From contig NZ_QPJM01000014.1 of the NCBI RefSeq assembly GCF_003337575.1, forward strand, positions 1-64,000: a stretch of DNA of 64,000 nucleotides, written 5' to 3'. This document shows, piece by piece, positions 22,304 through 31,190 of the stretch. Origin of the DNA: Phyllobacterium bourgognense. GTDB lineage: Bacteria > Pseudomonadota > Alphaproteobacteria > Rhizobiales > Rhizobiaceae. The notes beneath the pieces were generated by a model, which was not told where the DNA came from, did not search any database, and saw only the letters and a list, made by a program, of their open reading frames with translations. The position numbers were made by a program, and so were the translations under genes. The stretch's first letter is position 1. The number at the start of each line of letters is the position of its first letter.

Positions 22304-23197
22304 TCAAATCGTCTGGACTTTGCGCATATCGCTCAGTTGCCGCTTCATATTGTGAAACCGTGCTTGATCTTCGAGGGGACGGCGCATCGCGACGCTGGTC
22401 GAAAGAATATCGATCACGACGAGCGCTGCGATGCGCGAGATCGTCGGCGTATACATATTGGTGTTCTCAAGAGTCTCGACGATCAAAGCCACGTCACAGT
22501 AACTGGCGAGCGGCGAGTCCGAGCCCGTCAGACAAATAACGGCGGCGCCATTTGCGCGAGCAATACGGGCAATCTCTATAATGGAACGGGTTGTTCCCGT
22601 ATTGGAAATCACAAAAGCAACATCGCCCTGCTTCATCATCGAGGCGATCATGATTTGCTGATGCGAATCGAGCTGTGCCCCGCAAGGAACGCCAAAGAGT
22701 GGAAATTTCTGCTGGGCGTCGTGCGCAACGATGCCCGACGCGCCAAAGCCAAAAAATTCGATAGTCCGGGCGTTGGCGAGAATATCGATGGCTTTGTGCA
22801 GCGCTGCCCTGTCGAGGTGTGATCTCGCCCAATCGAGACTGGTCATGGTGTACTCGAAGATCTTTTCGGCCACGGTCTCCGGATCATCGGTCTCGAGCAA
22901 GACTGAATGGGTCGCCGGTGTACCAAAAGCCAGGCTTTGCGCGAGCCGTATCTTGAAATCCTGAAAACCTTTGCACCCGATTGCCATAGCAAAACGCAGA
23001 ACCGTAGGCTGACTGACCTCGGCAAATGTTGCTGTCTCGCCCACTGTCGCGTTCAGGATCCGCTGGGGGTCCTTCAGAACCACATCCGCGACCTTACGAT
23101 CGGATTTGCGCAGCTCGGCGCGCATCGTGCGAATAATTTCTATGATGTTCCGACCTGAGCGGGTCTCCCTTTCGTTATCGTCTGCTTCTCTATGCAT
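22304..23197 (-). CDS. RpiR/MurR family transcriptional regulator
   Basis: This 297-residue regulator has an N-terminal HTH_6 domain (KVADVVLKDPQRILNATVGE, with recognition helix in VSQPTVLRFAMAIGCKGF). Its C-terminal SIS domain binds phosphosugars (FFGFGASGIVAHDAQQK, ISNTGTTRSIIEIA). It is the last gene of a three-gene minus-strand unit, two bases after the dehydrogenase-like gene. It is therefore cotranscribed with the enzymes it probably controls. Palindromes over both divergent promoters (24821-24845 and 24935-24946) are good candidate operators. The effector is likely a sugar phosphate made by the adjacent kinase or isomerase. Confidence 0.9.
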   Translation of the reverse strand: MHREADDNERETRSGRNIIEIIRTMRAELRKSDRKVADVVLKDPQRILNATVGETATFAEVSQPTVLRFAMAIGCKGFQDFKIRLAQSLAFGTPATHSVLLETDDPETVAEKIFEYTMTSLDWARSHLDRAALHKAIDILANARTIEFFGFGASGIVAHDAQQKFPLFGVPCGAQLDSHQQIMIASMMKQGDVAFVISNTGTTRSIIEIARIARANGAAVICLTGSDSPLASYCDVALIVETLENTNMYTPTISRIAALVVIDILSTSVAMRRPLEDQARFHNMKRQLSDMRKVQTI

Positions 23198-23199
23198 CG

Positions 23200-24153
23200 C
23201 TAGCGCTCCGATGCTTCCAGAGCGATTGCGGAAATCCGGTCGAACGATGGCCCCGCCACAGGGATTTCAATATTGAAGACTTCGGCGATTACCTGCGTCC
23301 AGCCATGCAGGAAGTAGGTCCATCCATCCACAACCTGCAGATTGCGGCTCCGTTGCTGGTTGCGTGCCTGGTCGAGAAAAATCAGATCGCCTCGATAGTT
23401 GAGGTCCCATACCACAGAGCGCTCAGAAAATTGGCAGCCGCTGGATAATGGCGAGCCAGGTGCATCCTTGCCGAGGCCCGTGGCATTGATGACGAGCGAG
23501 CCCGGTTTGAGCCTGCGTAAGACATTGTCGTTGGCTCCAGTCCCAGGGGTCAGGACGTACTCTATGGGGACGACGCTTTCGATCCGCTCATGAATGCGGC
23601 GGATTTCATCCAGCCGTTCCTGGCTGCGATCGGACACGAGTATCCTCCCCGGGACGTCCTCACCGCGCGAACGGTGCATCAGATGCCATGTAATCGCAAT
23701 TGTGGAGCCGCCTGCGCCCATGCAGAAGAGATCAGCTTCACTGCCGGAAAAATACTGCTCGCCGAGAAAGCCATCTATGGCAAGACCAGACGAAATTGGA
23801 TCTTTCGCATGACAGATCAGGCTGCCATCCCGTTTGGAAATGCAGCTGGTTTCACCCATCAATTGTGCGAGCGGATCGATGGTGTCGAACATGTCGCGGC
23901 AAGCATGGAAGAGATCGATCTTGTGGGTCGTTACCAACGCGCCAAGTGAAAGGGGGTCGTCCCGAATGAACGCCACAGCCTCGCGGTAGGCGGCAGGATC
24001 GTCATGGAGTTTGAAATCGATGCCCTTGATGACAGCGTTTTCAAGCCCGAGATACTCGGCCCAAGCGGGAAAGACCTTCATGATGGAGCTTTTGCCGGTT
24101 GTGACGCCGATGAAGTAAAGTGTGGGCAGCGTCGCTGGTGAGTAAGATGTCAC
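23200..24153 (-). CDS. shikimate dehydrogenase family oxidoreductase
   Basis: This 317-residue protein has the AroE/YdiB fold. The N-terminal substrate domain keeps the catalytic lysine in ALVTTHKID (Lys78) and the paired acidic residue in HAKDPISSG (Asp118). The nucleotide domain has FCMGAGGST, INATGLGKDAPGSPLS and a WDLNYRGDL segment. It is about 40 residues longer than AroE and lies in a sugar-transport locus, so it is unlikely to be the biosynthetic shikimate dehydrogenase. Oxidation or reduction of a cyclic polyol or keto acid derived from the imported sugar is the more plausible role. It follows the cupin isomerase gene by 29 bases. Confidence 0.78.
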   Translation of the reverse strand: MTSYSPATLPTLYFIGVTTGKSSIMKVFPAWAEYLGLENAVIKGIDFKLHDDPAAYREAVAFIRDDPLSLGALVTTHKIDLFHACRDMFDTIDPLAQLMGETSCISKRDGSLICHAKDPISSGLAIDGFLGEQYFSGSEADLFCMGAGGSTIAITWHLMHRSRGEDVPGRILVSDRSQERLDEIRRIHERIESVVPIEYVLTPGTGANDNVLRRLKPGSLVINATGLGKDAPGSPLSSGCQFSERSVVWDLNYRGDLIFLDQARNQQRSRNLQVVDGWTYFLHGWTQVIAEVFNIEIPVAGPSFDRISAIALEASER

Positions 24154-24182
24154 TTACGGTTCTCCAGATGAGTGGTTTTTGA

Positions 24183-24800
24183 TCAGGTATAATTCTTTAT
24201 GAGCGCAGCGACCTCTTCGCCTGTTCGCGGGTTGTAAGAGGTGTTGTCCACGAGTTCCCACCCGTCACCACTGCTCATAACACGATGGCGCATTCCGTTT
24301 GATTTTTCGATGATGCTGTAATCCTGGCCGCTGTCGGAAGGGTAAGCGAAGACCATCACAAGGTCCGTTTCACCGATGTTGATGGAGCGATGAATCCAGT
24401 ATGGCGGAACATAGCAGATGGTCTGGGCCGTGATTTCGATGATGCGCGTCTCACCCTCCGGCGATTCCAATTGCATGAGACCATGCCCGCTTTGACCGTA
24501 ATAAATCTCGGGCCGATCCGCCTTCGCGTGAATGTGGCCACGCGTGAGGAAAAACTCCTTGCCGACGCGACCGGGATTCATGCGGGTGACGCCGTAATTA
24601 AGATCGCCGGCATGCGAGCCCGGTCGAAAATCTTCGACACTGTAGACGACCGGATCATTCAGGCTTTTTACGAGCGCCGCATGTGCGTCTGCGTTCTCAT
24701 AGACTCCGGTCAGGTCGCTCAAGCGTTTTTCATAGCGACCGGTGTGGCCGCTCATTCGGCCGGCAACAGGGTCTACGAGGCAGGCGACCGGTTCGCGCAC
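24183..24800 (-). CDS. cupin-type glucose-6-phosphate isomerase
   Basis: This 205-residue protein of the archaeal-type cupin phosphoglucose isomerase family (PF06560) interconverts glucose 6-phosphate and fructose 6-phosphate, or related sugar phosphates, using a bound metal. Ligands are visible: His89 and His91 in TRGHIHAK, Glu98 in RPEIYYG and His137 in YWIHRS, with the spacing of the archaeal enzyme. The start is GTG 24800 with GGAG 13 bases upstream; the in-frame ATG further up is followed at once by a stop. Bacterial members are few, and Ensifer meliloti is one known case. It is the first gene of the minus-strand operon. Confidence 0.87.
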   Translation of the reverse strand: MREPVACLVDPVAGRMSGHTGRYEKRLSDLTGVYENADAHAALVKSLNDPVVYSVEDFRPGSHAGDLNYGVTRMNPGRVGKEFFLTRGHIHAKADRPEIYYGQSGHGLMQLESPEGETRIIEITAQTICYVPPYWIHRSINIGETDLVMVFAYPSDSGQDYSIIEKSNGMRHRVMSSGDGWELVDNTSYNPRTGEEVAALIKNYT

Positions 24801-24820
24801 GATAGTATCAATCTCCGTTC

Positions 24821-24860
24821 TGTAGTAAAATTACATAAAACTACAAAAGTGCGCGTGCAA
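24821..24860 (-). promoter_or_regulatory. promoter of the isomerase operon with RpiR-type operator
   Basis: On the minus strand a -35 TTGCAC (24860-24855) and a -10 TATGTA (24837-24832) are separated by 17 bases, about 25 bases before the GTG start of the isomerase gene. The -10 is covered by TGTAGT-N13-ACTACA (24821-24845). Within this, TGTAGTAAAATTACA (24821-24835) resembles the HexR-type box TGTAAT-www-ATTACA of the same regulator family. Binding here would block the promoter. Confidence 0.6.
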
Positions 24861-24918
24861 GCGAATATTTGGAATGCGAGCGGACCGCTTGCTCGCGGTC
24901 GTTCGGGGTAGAATTGTG

Positions 24919-24947
24919 TTGACTGACAAAAATTGCGTAATTACGCT
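24919..24947 (+). promoter_or_regulatory. promoter of the ABC transporter operon with overlapping palindrome
   Basis: TTGACT (24919-24924) and TACGCT (24942-24947) are spaced by 17 bases. The perfect 12-base palindrome GCGTAATTACGC (24935-24946) covers the spacer end and the -10. It shares the core GTAATTAC-like half-site with the operator at 24821. It is a likely second binding site for the RpiR regulator. Confidence 0.5.
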
Positions 24948-24967
24948 ACAAATAGTTCGGGGGGATA

Positions 24968-24989
24968 CATCAAGGTCAGGCCCTTGATG
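24968..24989 (+). other. stem-loop in the 5' leader of the transporter operon
   Basis: CATCAAGG (24968-24975) and CCTTGATG (24982-24989) form a perfect eight-base-pair stem with the loop TCAGGC. It ends directly before the ribosome binding site GGGAGGAGAG of the leader ORF, so it could stabilise the message or affect initiation. Confidence 0.5.
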
Positions 24990-25000
24990 GGAGGAGAGAG

Positions 25001-25063
25001 ATGTCGTTTTTTGAGGTGCCCTGCTTCCGGATCGCAGTCTATTGCGTCAGCGGTGCGGCATGA
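25001..25063 (+). CDS. 20-residue leader ORF coupled to the first permease gene
   Basis: An ATG at 25001 follows one of the best ribosome binding sites in the region (GGGAGGAGAG directly upstream). It opens a 20-codon frame (MSFFEVPCFR then IAVYCVSGAA). Its TGA at 25061-25063 overlaps the permease ATG at 25060 as ATGA. The permease ATG itself has no ribosome binding site. The arrangement suggests that ribosomes reach the permease by termination-reinitiation from this leader peptide. No family is recognisable at this length. Confidence 0.55.
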   Translation: MSFFEVPCFRIAVYCVSGAA

Positions 25064-25935
25064 CTCGAAATGATCCGATCAAGCATTTTTTCATCTGGCC
25101 AGCGCTGCTGATCGTCCTGGTGATTTCCATATTTCCGTTGATCTATTCGCTAACGACCAGCTTCATGAGCTTGCGGCTCGTCCCGCCAATTCCGCCAAGA
25201 TTCGTCGGATTCGGCAACTATGCCGAGCTTCTGCAGAATCCAAGGTTCTGGCACGTCGCGTGGACGACGACGATCATCGCCTTCATCTCTGTGGCCCTGC
25301 AGTACGTCATAGGTTTCTCCGTGGCGCTCGCTCTCAACCGAAATGTTCCGGGCGAGGGTCTGTTTCGCGTCAGTTTCTTGCTGCCGATGCTTGTAGCGCC
25401 AGTTGCCGTTGCTCTGATCGCGCGGCAAATCCTCAACCCGACCATGGGTCCGCTCAATGAGCTAATGACAATTTTCGGCTTTCCCAACCTGCCTTTCCTG
25501 ACACAGACGCGATGGGCTATCGGCGCGATTATTTCCGTTGAGGTTTGGCAATGGACACCTTTCGTCATGCTCATGTTGCTTGCAGGGCTGCAGACCTTGC
25601 CGGATGATGTCTACGAGGCGGCGGCGCTGGAGAATGCCAACTCATGGCAGCAATTCTGGGGGATCACCTTCCCGATGATGCTGCCAATTTCGGTGGCGGT
25701 GGTCTTTATCCGGCTGATCGAGAGCTACAAAATCATCGATACGGTGTTTGTCATGACCGGTGGAGGTCCGGGGATTTCAACCGAAACCCTGACGCTTTTC
25801 GCCTACCAGGAAGGCTTCAAGAAGTTCAATCTTGGTTATACGTCGGCGCTATCCTTCCTGTTCCTGATTGTCATCACAGTCATTGGCCTCGTCTATCTTG
25901 CGATCCTGAAGCCCTATCTGGAGAAGCACAAATGA
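25060..25935 (+). CDS. sugar ABC transporter permease (MalF type)
   Basis: This 291-residue inner-membrane protein has about six membrane segments. It carries the EAA loop YEAAALENANSWQQFWGITF, which contacts the ATPase. It begins MTRNDPIKHFFIWPALL, typical of UgpA/MalF-like permeases of CUT1 importers. The start overlaps the leader ORF stop, and the stop overlaps the next permease start, both as ATGA. The substrate cannot be inferred from the permease alone. Confidence 0.9.
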   Translation: MTRNDPIKHFFIWPALLIVLVISIFPLIYSLTTSFMSLRLVPPIPPRFVGFGNYAELLQNPRFWHVAWTTTIIAFISVALQYVIGFSVALALNRNVPGEGLFRVSFLLPMLVAPVAVALIARQILNPTMGPLNELMTIFGFPNLPFLTQTRWAIGAIISVEVWQWTPFVMLMLLAGLQTLPDDVYEAAALENANSWQQFWGITFPMMLPISVAVVFIRLIESYKIIDTVFVMTGGGPGISTETLTLFAYQEGFKKFNLGYTSALSFLFLIVITVIGLVYLAILKPYLEKHK

Positions 25936-26960
25936 GTGTGAGGGATCTGAAGGGGAATGGACGCTGGTGGGCACTTGCTGGCTGCCTGCTTTGGCTGGCG
26001 TTTACGTTCTTCCCGCTCTATTGGGTGGCAATAACGTCGTTCAAATCGCCATTGGGCGTTGTCGGCGGGCCGACATACCTGCCCTTTGTCGATTTTGAAC
26101 CGACATTGACTGCCTGGAGTGAACTTTTGTCGGGCCAGCGCGGACAGTTCTACAATACCTTCATGGCATCGACGATTGTCGGCCTCTCGGCTTCGGTCAT
26201 CGCGACAGCGGTCGGTTCGATGGCAGCCTACGCCCTCGTGAGGTTTACCTTCGAGGTCAAACTTCTGACGGGCGTTATATTCGTCGTAGTGGCTTTCGGT
26301 GGATACCTGCTCGGACGACATGTTGCGGGTTTTGGACAAGCAACATCGCTCATTTATGCCTTTGTCGCAGCCCTCGCTCTCGCGATCGGCTCCAGCCGGA
26401 TACGGCTCCCCGGTCCCATTTTGGGCAATGACGACATTGTCTTCTGGTTCGTCAGCCAACGCATGTTTCCGCCGATCGTTGCGGCATTCGCGTTGTTCCT
26501 GATGTATACTGAAATGGGAAAGCTCGGATTCAAGCTCGTCGATACCTATACCGGACTGACCTTCGCCTATGTGGCTTTTTCACTACCGATCGTGATCTGG
26601 CTCATGCGCGATTTCTTTGCCGCATTGCCCATCGAAGTGGAGGAAGCGGCGATGGTGGATAATGTTCCCTCGTGGAGAATATTCTTTGGCATCGTGGTGC
26701 CAATGTCGAAGCCAGGACTGATAGCGACGTTCATGATCACGTTGGCGTTCGTCTGGAACGAATTTTTGTTTGCGCTGTTTCTGACGAACTCCAGATGGCA
26801 GACTCTTCCAATTCTCGTCGCGGGTCAAAACAGTCAGCGCGGCGATGAATGGTGGTCGATTTCTGCGGCCGCCTTGGTGGCCATCATACCCATGGTTATC
26901 ATGGCTGGAATTCTGAGCAGGCTGATGCGCTCCGGCCTGCTTTTGGGAGCGATAAAATAA
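25932..26960 (+). CDS. sugar ABC transporter permease (MalG type) with extra membrane insert
   Basis: This 342-residue permease is about 60 residues longer than typical MalG-type proteins. The EAA loop is EEAAMVDNVPSWRIFFGIVV, and the N-terminal TM plus ITSFKSP segment is standard. The excess lies between the segment YALVRFTFEVK and the conserved RMFPPIVAAFALF. It contains two further hydrophobic stretches (LTGVIFVVVAFGGYLLG and SLIYAFVAALALAIG). The start overlaps the previous gene by four bases. It pairs with the preceding permease to form the channel. Confidence 0.88.
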   Translation: MSVRDLKGNGRWWALAGCLLWLAFTFFPLYWVAITSFKSPLGVVGGPTYLPFVDFEPTLTAWSELLSGQRGQFYNTFMASTIVGLSASVIATAVGSMAAYALVRFTFEVKLLTGVIFVVVAFGGYLLGRHVAGFGQATSLIYAFVAALALAIGSSRIRLPGPILGNDDIVFWFVSQRMFPPIVAAFALFLMYTEMGKLGFKLVDTYTGLTFAYVAFSLPIVIWLMRDFFAALPIEVEEAAMVDNVPSWRIFFGIVVPMSKPGLIATFMITLAFVWNEFLFALFLTNSRWQTLPILVAGQNSQRGDEWWSISAAALVAIIPMVIMAGILSRLMRSGLLLGAIK

Positions 26961-27003
26961 GCATTCACAATAACTGATCATCGTAAATTCCAGGGAGGAC
27001 AAC

Positions 27004-28458
27004 ATGAGAAGATTGCTATTGAGTACTACGGCTGCGGGTCTGCTGGCGATGGCGGGCGCGTCATCGGCACTTGCCTGCGACCCCGACTATACCGGCATCA
27101 CCCTGACAGCGACGACGCAGACCGGACCATATATCGCCTCCGCGCTGCAGCTTGCGGCCAAGGGCTGGACGGAGAAAACCTGCGGCAAAGTGAATGTCGT
27201 TGAATTTCCATGGTCGGAGCTTTATCCGAAGATCGTAACATCGTTGACATCGGGCGAAGACACGTTTGACGTGATTGCCTTCGCGCCAGCTTGGGCGCCG
27301 GATTTCACTGACTACCTCTCAGAAATGCCCAAGGCTATGCAGTCCGGAGCGGACTGGGAGGATATTGCTCCAGTTTATCGCGAACAGCTGATGGTCTGGA
27401 ATGGCAAGGTTCTGTCGCAGACGATGGACGGCGATGCGCATACCTATACATACCGTATCGATCTGTTTGACAAGCCAGAAAACCAGACGGCATTCAAGGC
27501 CAAGTACGGCTACGATCTGGCGCCGCCAAAGACCTGGAAGCAGTATCTCGATATCGCTGAATTCTTCCAGCAACCGGCGAACGGACTGTGGGGTACGGCA
27601 GAGGCTTTCCGCCGCGGCGGACAGCAATTCTGGTTCCTCTTCAGCCATGTTGCCGGATATACAAGCCATCCGGACAATCCGGGTGCCATGTTCTTCGATC
27701 CGGACACGATGGATGCCCAGGTCAACAATCCTGGCTGGGTCCGCGGGTTGGAAGAATATATAAAGGCGTCGAAACTCGCGCCGCCCAATGCGCTCAATTT
27801 CTCGTTCGGCGAAGTGAATGCGGCGTTTGCCGGCGGTCAGGTGGCGGAGTCGATTGGCTGGGGTGATACCGGTGTTATTGGCGCCGATCCCAAGCAATCC
27901 AAGGTTGCCGGCAATGTCGGCTCGGCATCGCTGCCTGGATCTGACGAAATCTGGAACTACAAGACCAAGAAGTGGGACAAGTTCGACCACGTCGTCCAAA
28001 CATCGTTTATGGCGTTCGGCGGGTGGCAGGCGGCTGTTCCCGCTTCGTCCAAAAATCAGGATGCGGCTTGGGATTATATCAAGTTCCTGTCCAGTCCCGC
28101 TGTGTCAGGACAAGCGGCGATCACCGGTGGCACCGGGGTCAACCCGTATCGCATCTCGCATACGACCAACGCCGATCTTTGGTCGAAGATATTCTCGCCG
28201 CGTGAGGCCAAGGAATATCTCGGGGCTCAGAAGGATGCCGTCACCGCGAAGAACACCGCGCTTGACATGCGCTTGCCGGGTTATTTCTCCTACACGGAAA
28301 TTCTCGAGATCGAGCTGTCGAAAGCATTGGCTGGCGAGGTAACGCCCCAGCAGGCGCTCGATACGGTGGCGCAGGGATGGAACAAGCTGACCGATGATTT
28401 TGGCCGCGACAAGCAGCTTGCGGCCTATCGCTCGTCAATGGGCCTCCCGGCAAAATAA
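27004..28458 (+). CDS. extracellular solute-binding protein, family 1 (sugar)
   Basis: This 484-residue periplasmic protein has a classical signal peptide (MRRLLLSTTAAGLLAMAG ending SALA, cleavage before CDPDY). It belongs to the large cluster of binding proteins for sugars and oligosaccharides in CUT1 importers. Aromatic residues typical of sugar stacking are frequent (YTYRIDLF, QQFWFLFSHVAGY, IWNYKTKKWDKF). It follows the permease genes by 43 bases with GGGAGGA before the ATG. A strong hairpin after its stop may raise its expression relative to later genes. Confidence 0.88.
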   Translation: MRRLLLSTTAAGLLAMAGASSALACDPDYTGITLTATTQTGPYIASALQLAAKGWTEKTCGKVNVVEFPWSELYPKIVTSLTSGEDTFDVIAFAPAWAPDFTDYLSEMPKAMQSGADWEDIAPVYREQLMVWNGKVLSQTMDGDAHTYTYRIDLFDKPENQTAFKAKYGYDLAPPKTWKQYLDIAEFFQQPANGLWGTAEAFRRGGQQFWFLFSHVAGYTSHPDNPGAMFFDPDTMDAQVNNPGWVRGLEEYIKASKLAPPNALNFSFGEVNAAFAGGQVAESIGWGDTGVIGADPKQSKVAGNVGSASLPGSDEIWNYKTKKWDKFDHVVQTSFMAFGGWQAAVPASSKNQDAAWDYIKFLSSPAVSGQAAITGGTGVNPYRISHTTNADLWSKIFSPREAKEYLGAQKDAVTAKNTALDMRLPGYFSYTEILEIELSKALAGEVTPQQALDTVAQGWNKLTDDFGRDKQLAAYRSSMGLPAK

Positions 28459-28470
28459 CGACAAAAGCCG

Positions 28471-28503
28471 CTATCCCGCCCGCCTCAGGTGTGGGCGGGA
28501 TAG
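28471..28503 (+). other. intercistronic stem-loop after the binding-protein gene
   Basis: CTATCCCGCCC (28471-28481) pairs perfectly with GGGCGGGATAG (28493-28503) over 11 base pairs with an 11-base loop. No T run follows, so it is not a simple terminator. It lies in the 116-base gap before the ATPase gene. It fits the known pattern of hairpins that protect binding-protein mRNA and set subunit ratios. Confidence 0.7.
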
Positions 28504-28574
28504 TTCGAGACGGGAAATGAGGCGTCCGTCGCCGCTGTAGCAGCGCGACGGAGTTCGTATGAAAAAGGCACAGC

Positions 28575-29666
28575 ATGTCCCTAGTGCGTTTGCAACAGGT
28601 CACCAAATCGTTCGGCAAGGTCGAGGTTATTCCACCACTCGATCTGGTGATCGCTGATAAGGAATTCGTTGTGCTTGTCGGGCCCTCAGGTTGCGGGAAG
28701 ACGACAACCCTGCGCATGATCGCCGGCCTGGAGCAGGCGACGTCCGGAGAAATCCGCATTGGTGACCGCGATGTCACCAATCTCCGTCCAGGTTTGCGCA
28801 ACTGTTCAATGGTGTTCCAGAACTACGCGCTTTATCCCCACATGACGGTCGCCGAGAATATCGGTTATGGCATGAAGGTGCGGGGCACGTCGAAGGCCGA
28901 CATTGAAACCTCGGTCGCAAACGCGGCTCGGATTCTCAACCTCGGGGCATATTTGCAGCGCAAGCCGAGCGCGCTTTCGGGCGGACAACGCCAGCGCGTC
29001 GCCATCGGCCGTGCCATTGTACGCCAGCCGGAAGTCTTTCTATTCGACGAGCCCCTTTCCAATCTCGATGCCAAGCTGCGTATTGAAATGCGAACCGAGA
29101 TCAAGCTTCTGCACCGCCGCCTGAAAACCACCATCGTCTATGTGACGCACGATCAAGTAGAGGCGATGACGATGGCCGATCGCGTGGTGGTGATGAACCA
29201 GGGACGTATCGAACAGGCGGCGGACCCGATCACACTTTATGAGTCGCCGAAGAATCTGTTCGTCGCCGCCTTCATCGGGGCACCAAGCATGAACTTCATC
29301 GAAGGCCGGCTTGAGCGGGATGGTAACGGGCTCAGCTTTCGGGCGGGAAATGATGTGAGGGTGCCAATACCGGCTAATCGAACACAAGCGCTGACGAGCG
29401 CGGCCGGCGAAGAGGTCGTGCTTGGCATCAGGCCGGAGCATACCATGACTGCGACGGGTTCGTTTCCAACGGTGCCGCTGAAAGTGGCTGATATCGAGCC
29501 GCTCGGACCACACACGCTTGCCATTGGCAAGACAGGGACTGCGCCATTCACGGCACAGGTTGCCGCGGGCTCGCCGATCCGTCCCGATGATGTCGTCAAC
29601 ATTCCGATCGATGTCGAAAGGATGCATCTGTTCTTGAAGAGTACGGGCGAAGCACTTGGCAGGTAA
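28575..29666 (+). CDS. sugar ABC transporter ATP-binding protein (MalK/UgpC type)
   Basis: This 363-residue ABC ATPase has a C-terminal TOBE regulatory domain. Walker A is [13 protein letters not shown], the signature is [16 protein letters not shown], Walker B is [15 protein letters not shown] and the switch is [18 protein letters not shown] marks the TOBE domain. It energises the two permeases upstream. Its last 11 bases overlap the kinase gene. Confidence 0.92.
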   Translation: MSLVRLQQVTKSFGKVEVIPPLDLVIADKEFVVLVGPSGCGKTTTLRMIAGLEQATSGEIRIGDRDVTNLRPGLRNCSMVFQNYALYPHMTVAENIGYGMKVRGTSKADIETSVANAARILNLGAYLQRKPSALSGGQRQRVAIGRAIVRQPEVFLFDEPLSNLDAKLRIEMRTEIKLLHRRLKTTIVYVTHDQVEAMTMADRVVVMNQGRIEQAADPITLYESPKNLFVAAFIGAPSMNFIEGRLERDGNGLSFRAGNDVRVPIPANRTQALTSAAGEEVVLGIRPEHTMTATGSFPTVPLKVADIEPLGPHTLAIGKTGTAPFTAQVAAGSPIRPDDVVNIPIDVERMHLFLKSTGEALGR

Positions 29667-31158
29667 GCTCACGCTTGCGATCGATGTAGGCACGGGAAGT
29701 GTGCGAAGCGCGCTGGTGGATTCCAGGGGCAAAATCCTGGTGATCGCCGCGCGGGAACATGAGCAAATCGTACCGCAATTCGGCTGGTCGGAGCAGCGGC
29801 CCGGCGATTGGTGGCAGGGCGTCGTGGCGACGATCCGCGAGGTGCTCGACAAGGTTCCACGCGCGCGCGCCAATATCGATGCCATTGCCGCCTGCGGCCA
29901 GATGCATGGAACCGTGCTCGTAGACGATGCCGGCAAACTGGTACGTGACACCGCACCGCTGTGGAACGACAAGCGCACCGTCGGTTATGTCGCCGCCTTC
30001 GAAAAATTGCATCGGCCGGAAAGCTATCTCGCTGACTCTGCCAATCCGGCGACGCCCGCCTGGCCGGGTTTCAAGCTGCAGTGGCTGCGCGACAATGACC
30101 CTGATGCCTATCGGAGGGCGGCAGCAGTCCTTATGCCGAAGGACTATATCAATCTGCGCCTGACCGGCGAGATTGCCATGGATCGCACCGATGGTGGTGC
30201 AAGCTTCCTCATGGATCCGAGGACCATGGAATGGTCGGAAACGATGGTCGGGCTTCTTGGCCTAGACAGGATCAAGCTGGCGCCATTGCGTAATCCGCTG
30301 GAGATTCTTGGTCACGTCACGGAAAAAGCTGCGATAGAGACTGGCTTGCGCGAGGGGACGCCGGTCCTTGTCGGGGCAGGGGACTATCCGGCCGCGCTCC
30401 TTGGATCGGGTGTGTGCCGTCCGGGCATCGGATCGGAAGTCATGGGCACTTCCGCGATCATAACTGCCGTTGCGGACCAGCCGCTGCTTGAGGCGGCCGT
30501 TTGCAATGTTGGAACGGTCGAGGGCAATTGGGGCGCCTTCATGCTGCTGGAATCGGGCGGCGACGCCATGCGGTGGGCTCGTCGGGCTTTCCACGAAAAG
30601 CAGCTATCATATTCCGATATCGTTGCGAGGGCAGAAGAAGCCCCGCCGGGTTCGGAAAGGCTGTTCTTCGTGCCGTATCTCGCGGGCGAACGGCTTGGCG
30701 AACATCGCAATGCGCGTGCACAATATTTCGGGATAGGTGCATCGCACGGGCTGGCGCATATGCACCGTGCAATACTTGAAGGTGTTGCCTTCGCGGTGAA
30801 GCGTCACATCAATGTTCTCGATGGGATTTCTGCGGTGCCCCTTCAACGGATAGTCGCGTCGGGCGGCGGCGCGAAGACGAGCCTCTGGTTGAGGATCAAG
30901 GCAAGCGTCTACAACATACCGATTCTTGTGCCCGCTGAAGCTGAATGCGGCATCATCGGCTGCGCCATCATGGCAGCCACAGCGACGAGGCGCTTCGCTA
31001 GCCTGGAAGCGGCCGCGGACGCCCATGTTTCCTACGTTGATGAAATAATACCGGACCCGCGCTGGTCGGAAACGTACGCGCCGATGCAGATATTCTTCGA
31101 GAAACTGTATAGACACAGTCAGGCGCTCTACAACGATTTGGACCGATTGCCCCAATGA
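29656..31158 (+). CDS. FGGY-family carbohydrate kinase (xylulokinase-like)
   Basis: This 500-residue two-domain sugar kinase phosphorylates a ketose or polyol with ATP. The N-terminal phosphate-binding motif is [43 protein letters not shown] and the C-terminal [18 protein letters not shown] are family motifs. The only start that keeps the first motif is TTG 29656, inside the ATPase gene; translation is probably coupled. Being in an importer operon with an RpiR regulator and a phosphosugar isomerase, it should act on the imported sugar. Substrate identity is open. Confidence 0.87.
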   Translation: MAGKLTLAIDVGTGSVRSALVDSRGKILVIAAREHEQIVPQFGWSEQRPGDWWQGVVATIREVLDKVPRARANIDAIAACGQMHGTVLVDDAGKLVRDTAPLWNDKRTVGYVAAFEKLHRPESYLADSANPATPAWPGFKLQWLRDNDPDAYRRAAAVLMPKDYINLRLTGEIAMDRTDGGASFLMDPRTMEWSETMVGLLGLDRIKLAPLRNPLEILGHVTEKAAIETGLREGTPVLVGAGDYPAALLGSGVCRPGIGSEVMGTSAIITAVADQPLLEAAVCNVGTVEGNWGAFMLLESGGDAMRWARRAFHEKQLSYSDIVARAEEAPPGSERLFFVPYLAGERLGEHRNARAQYFGIGASHGLAHMHRAILEGVAFAVKRHINVLDGISAVPLQRIVASGGGAKTSLWLRIKASVYNIPILVPAEAECGIIGCAIMAATATRRFASLEAAADAHVSYVDEIIPDPRWSETYAPMQIFFEKLYRHSQALYNDLDRLPQ

Positions 31159-31190
31159 CATTTAGCGAGTGAATCTAGAGGGTGACGCAT

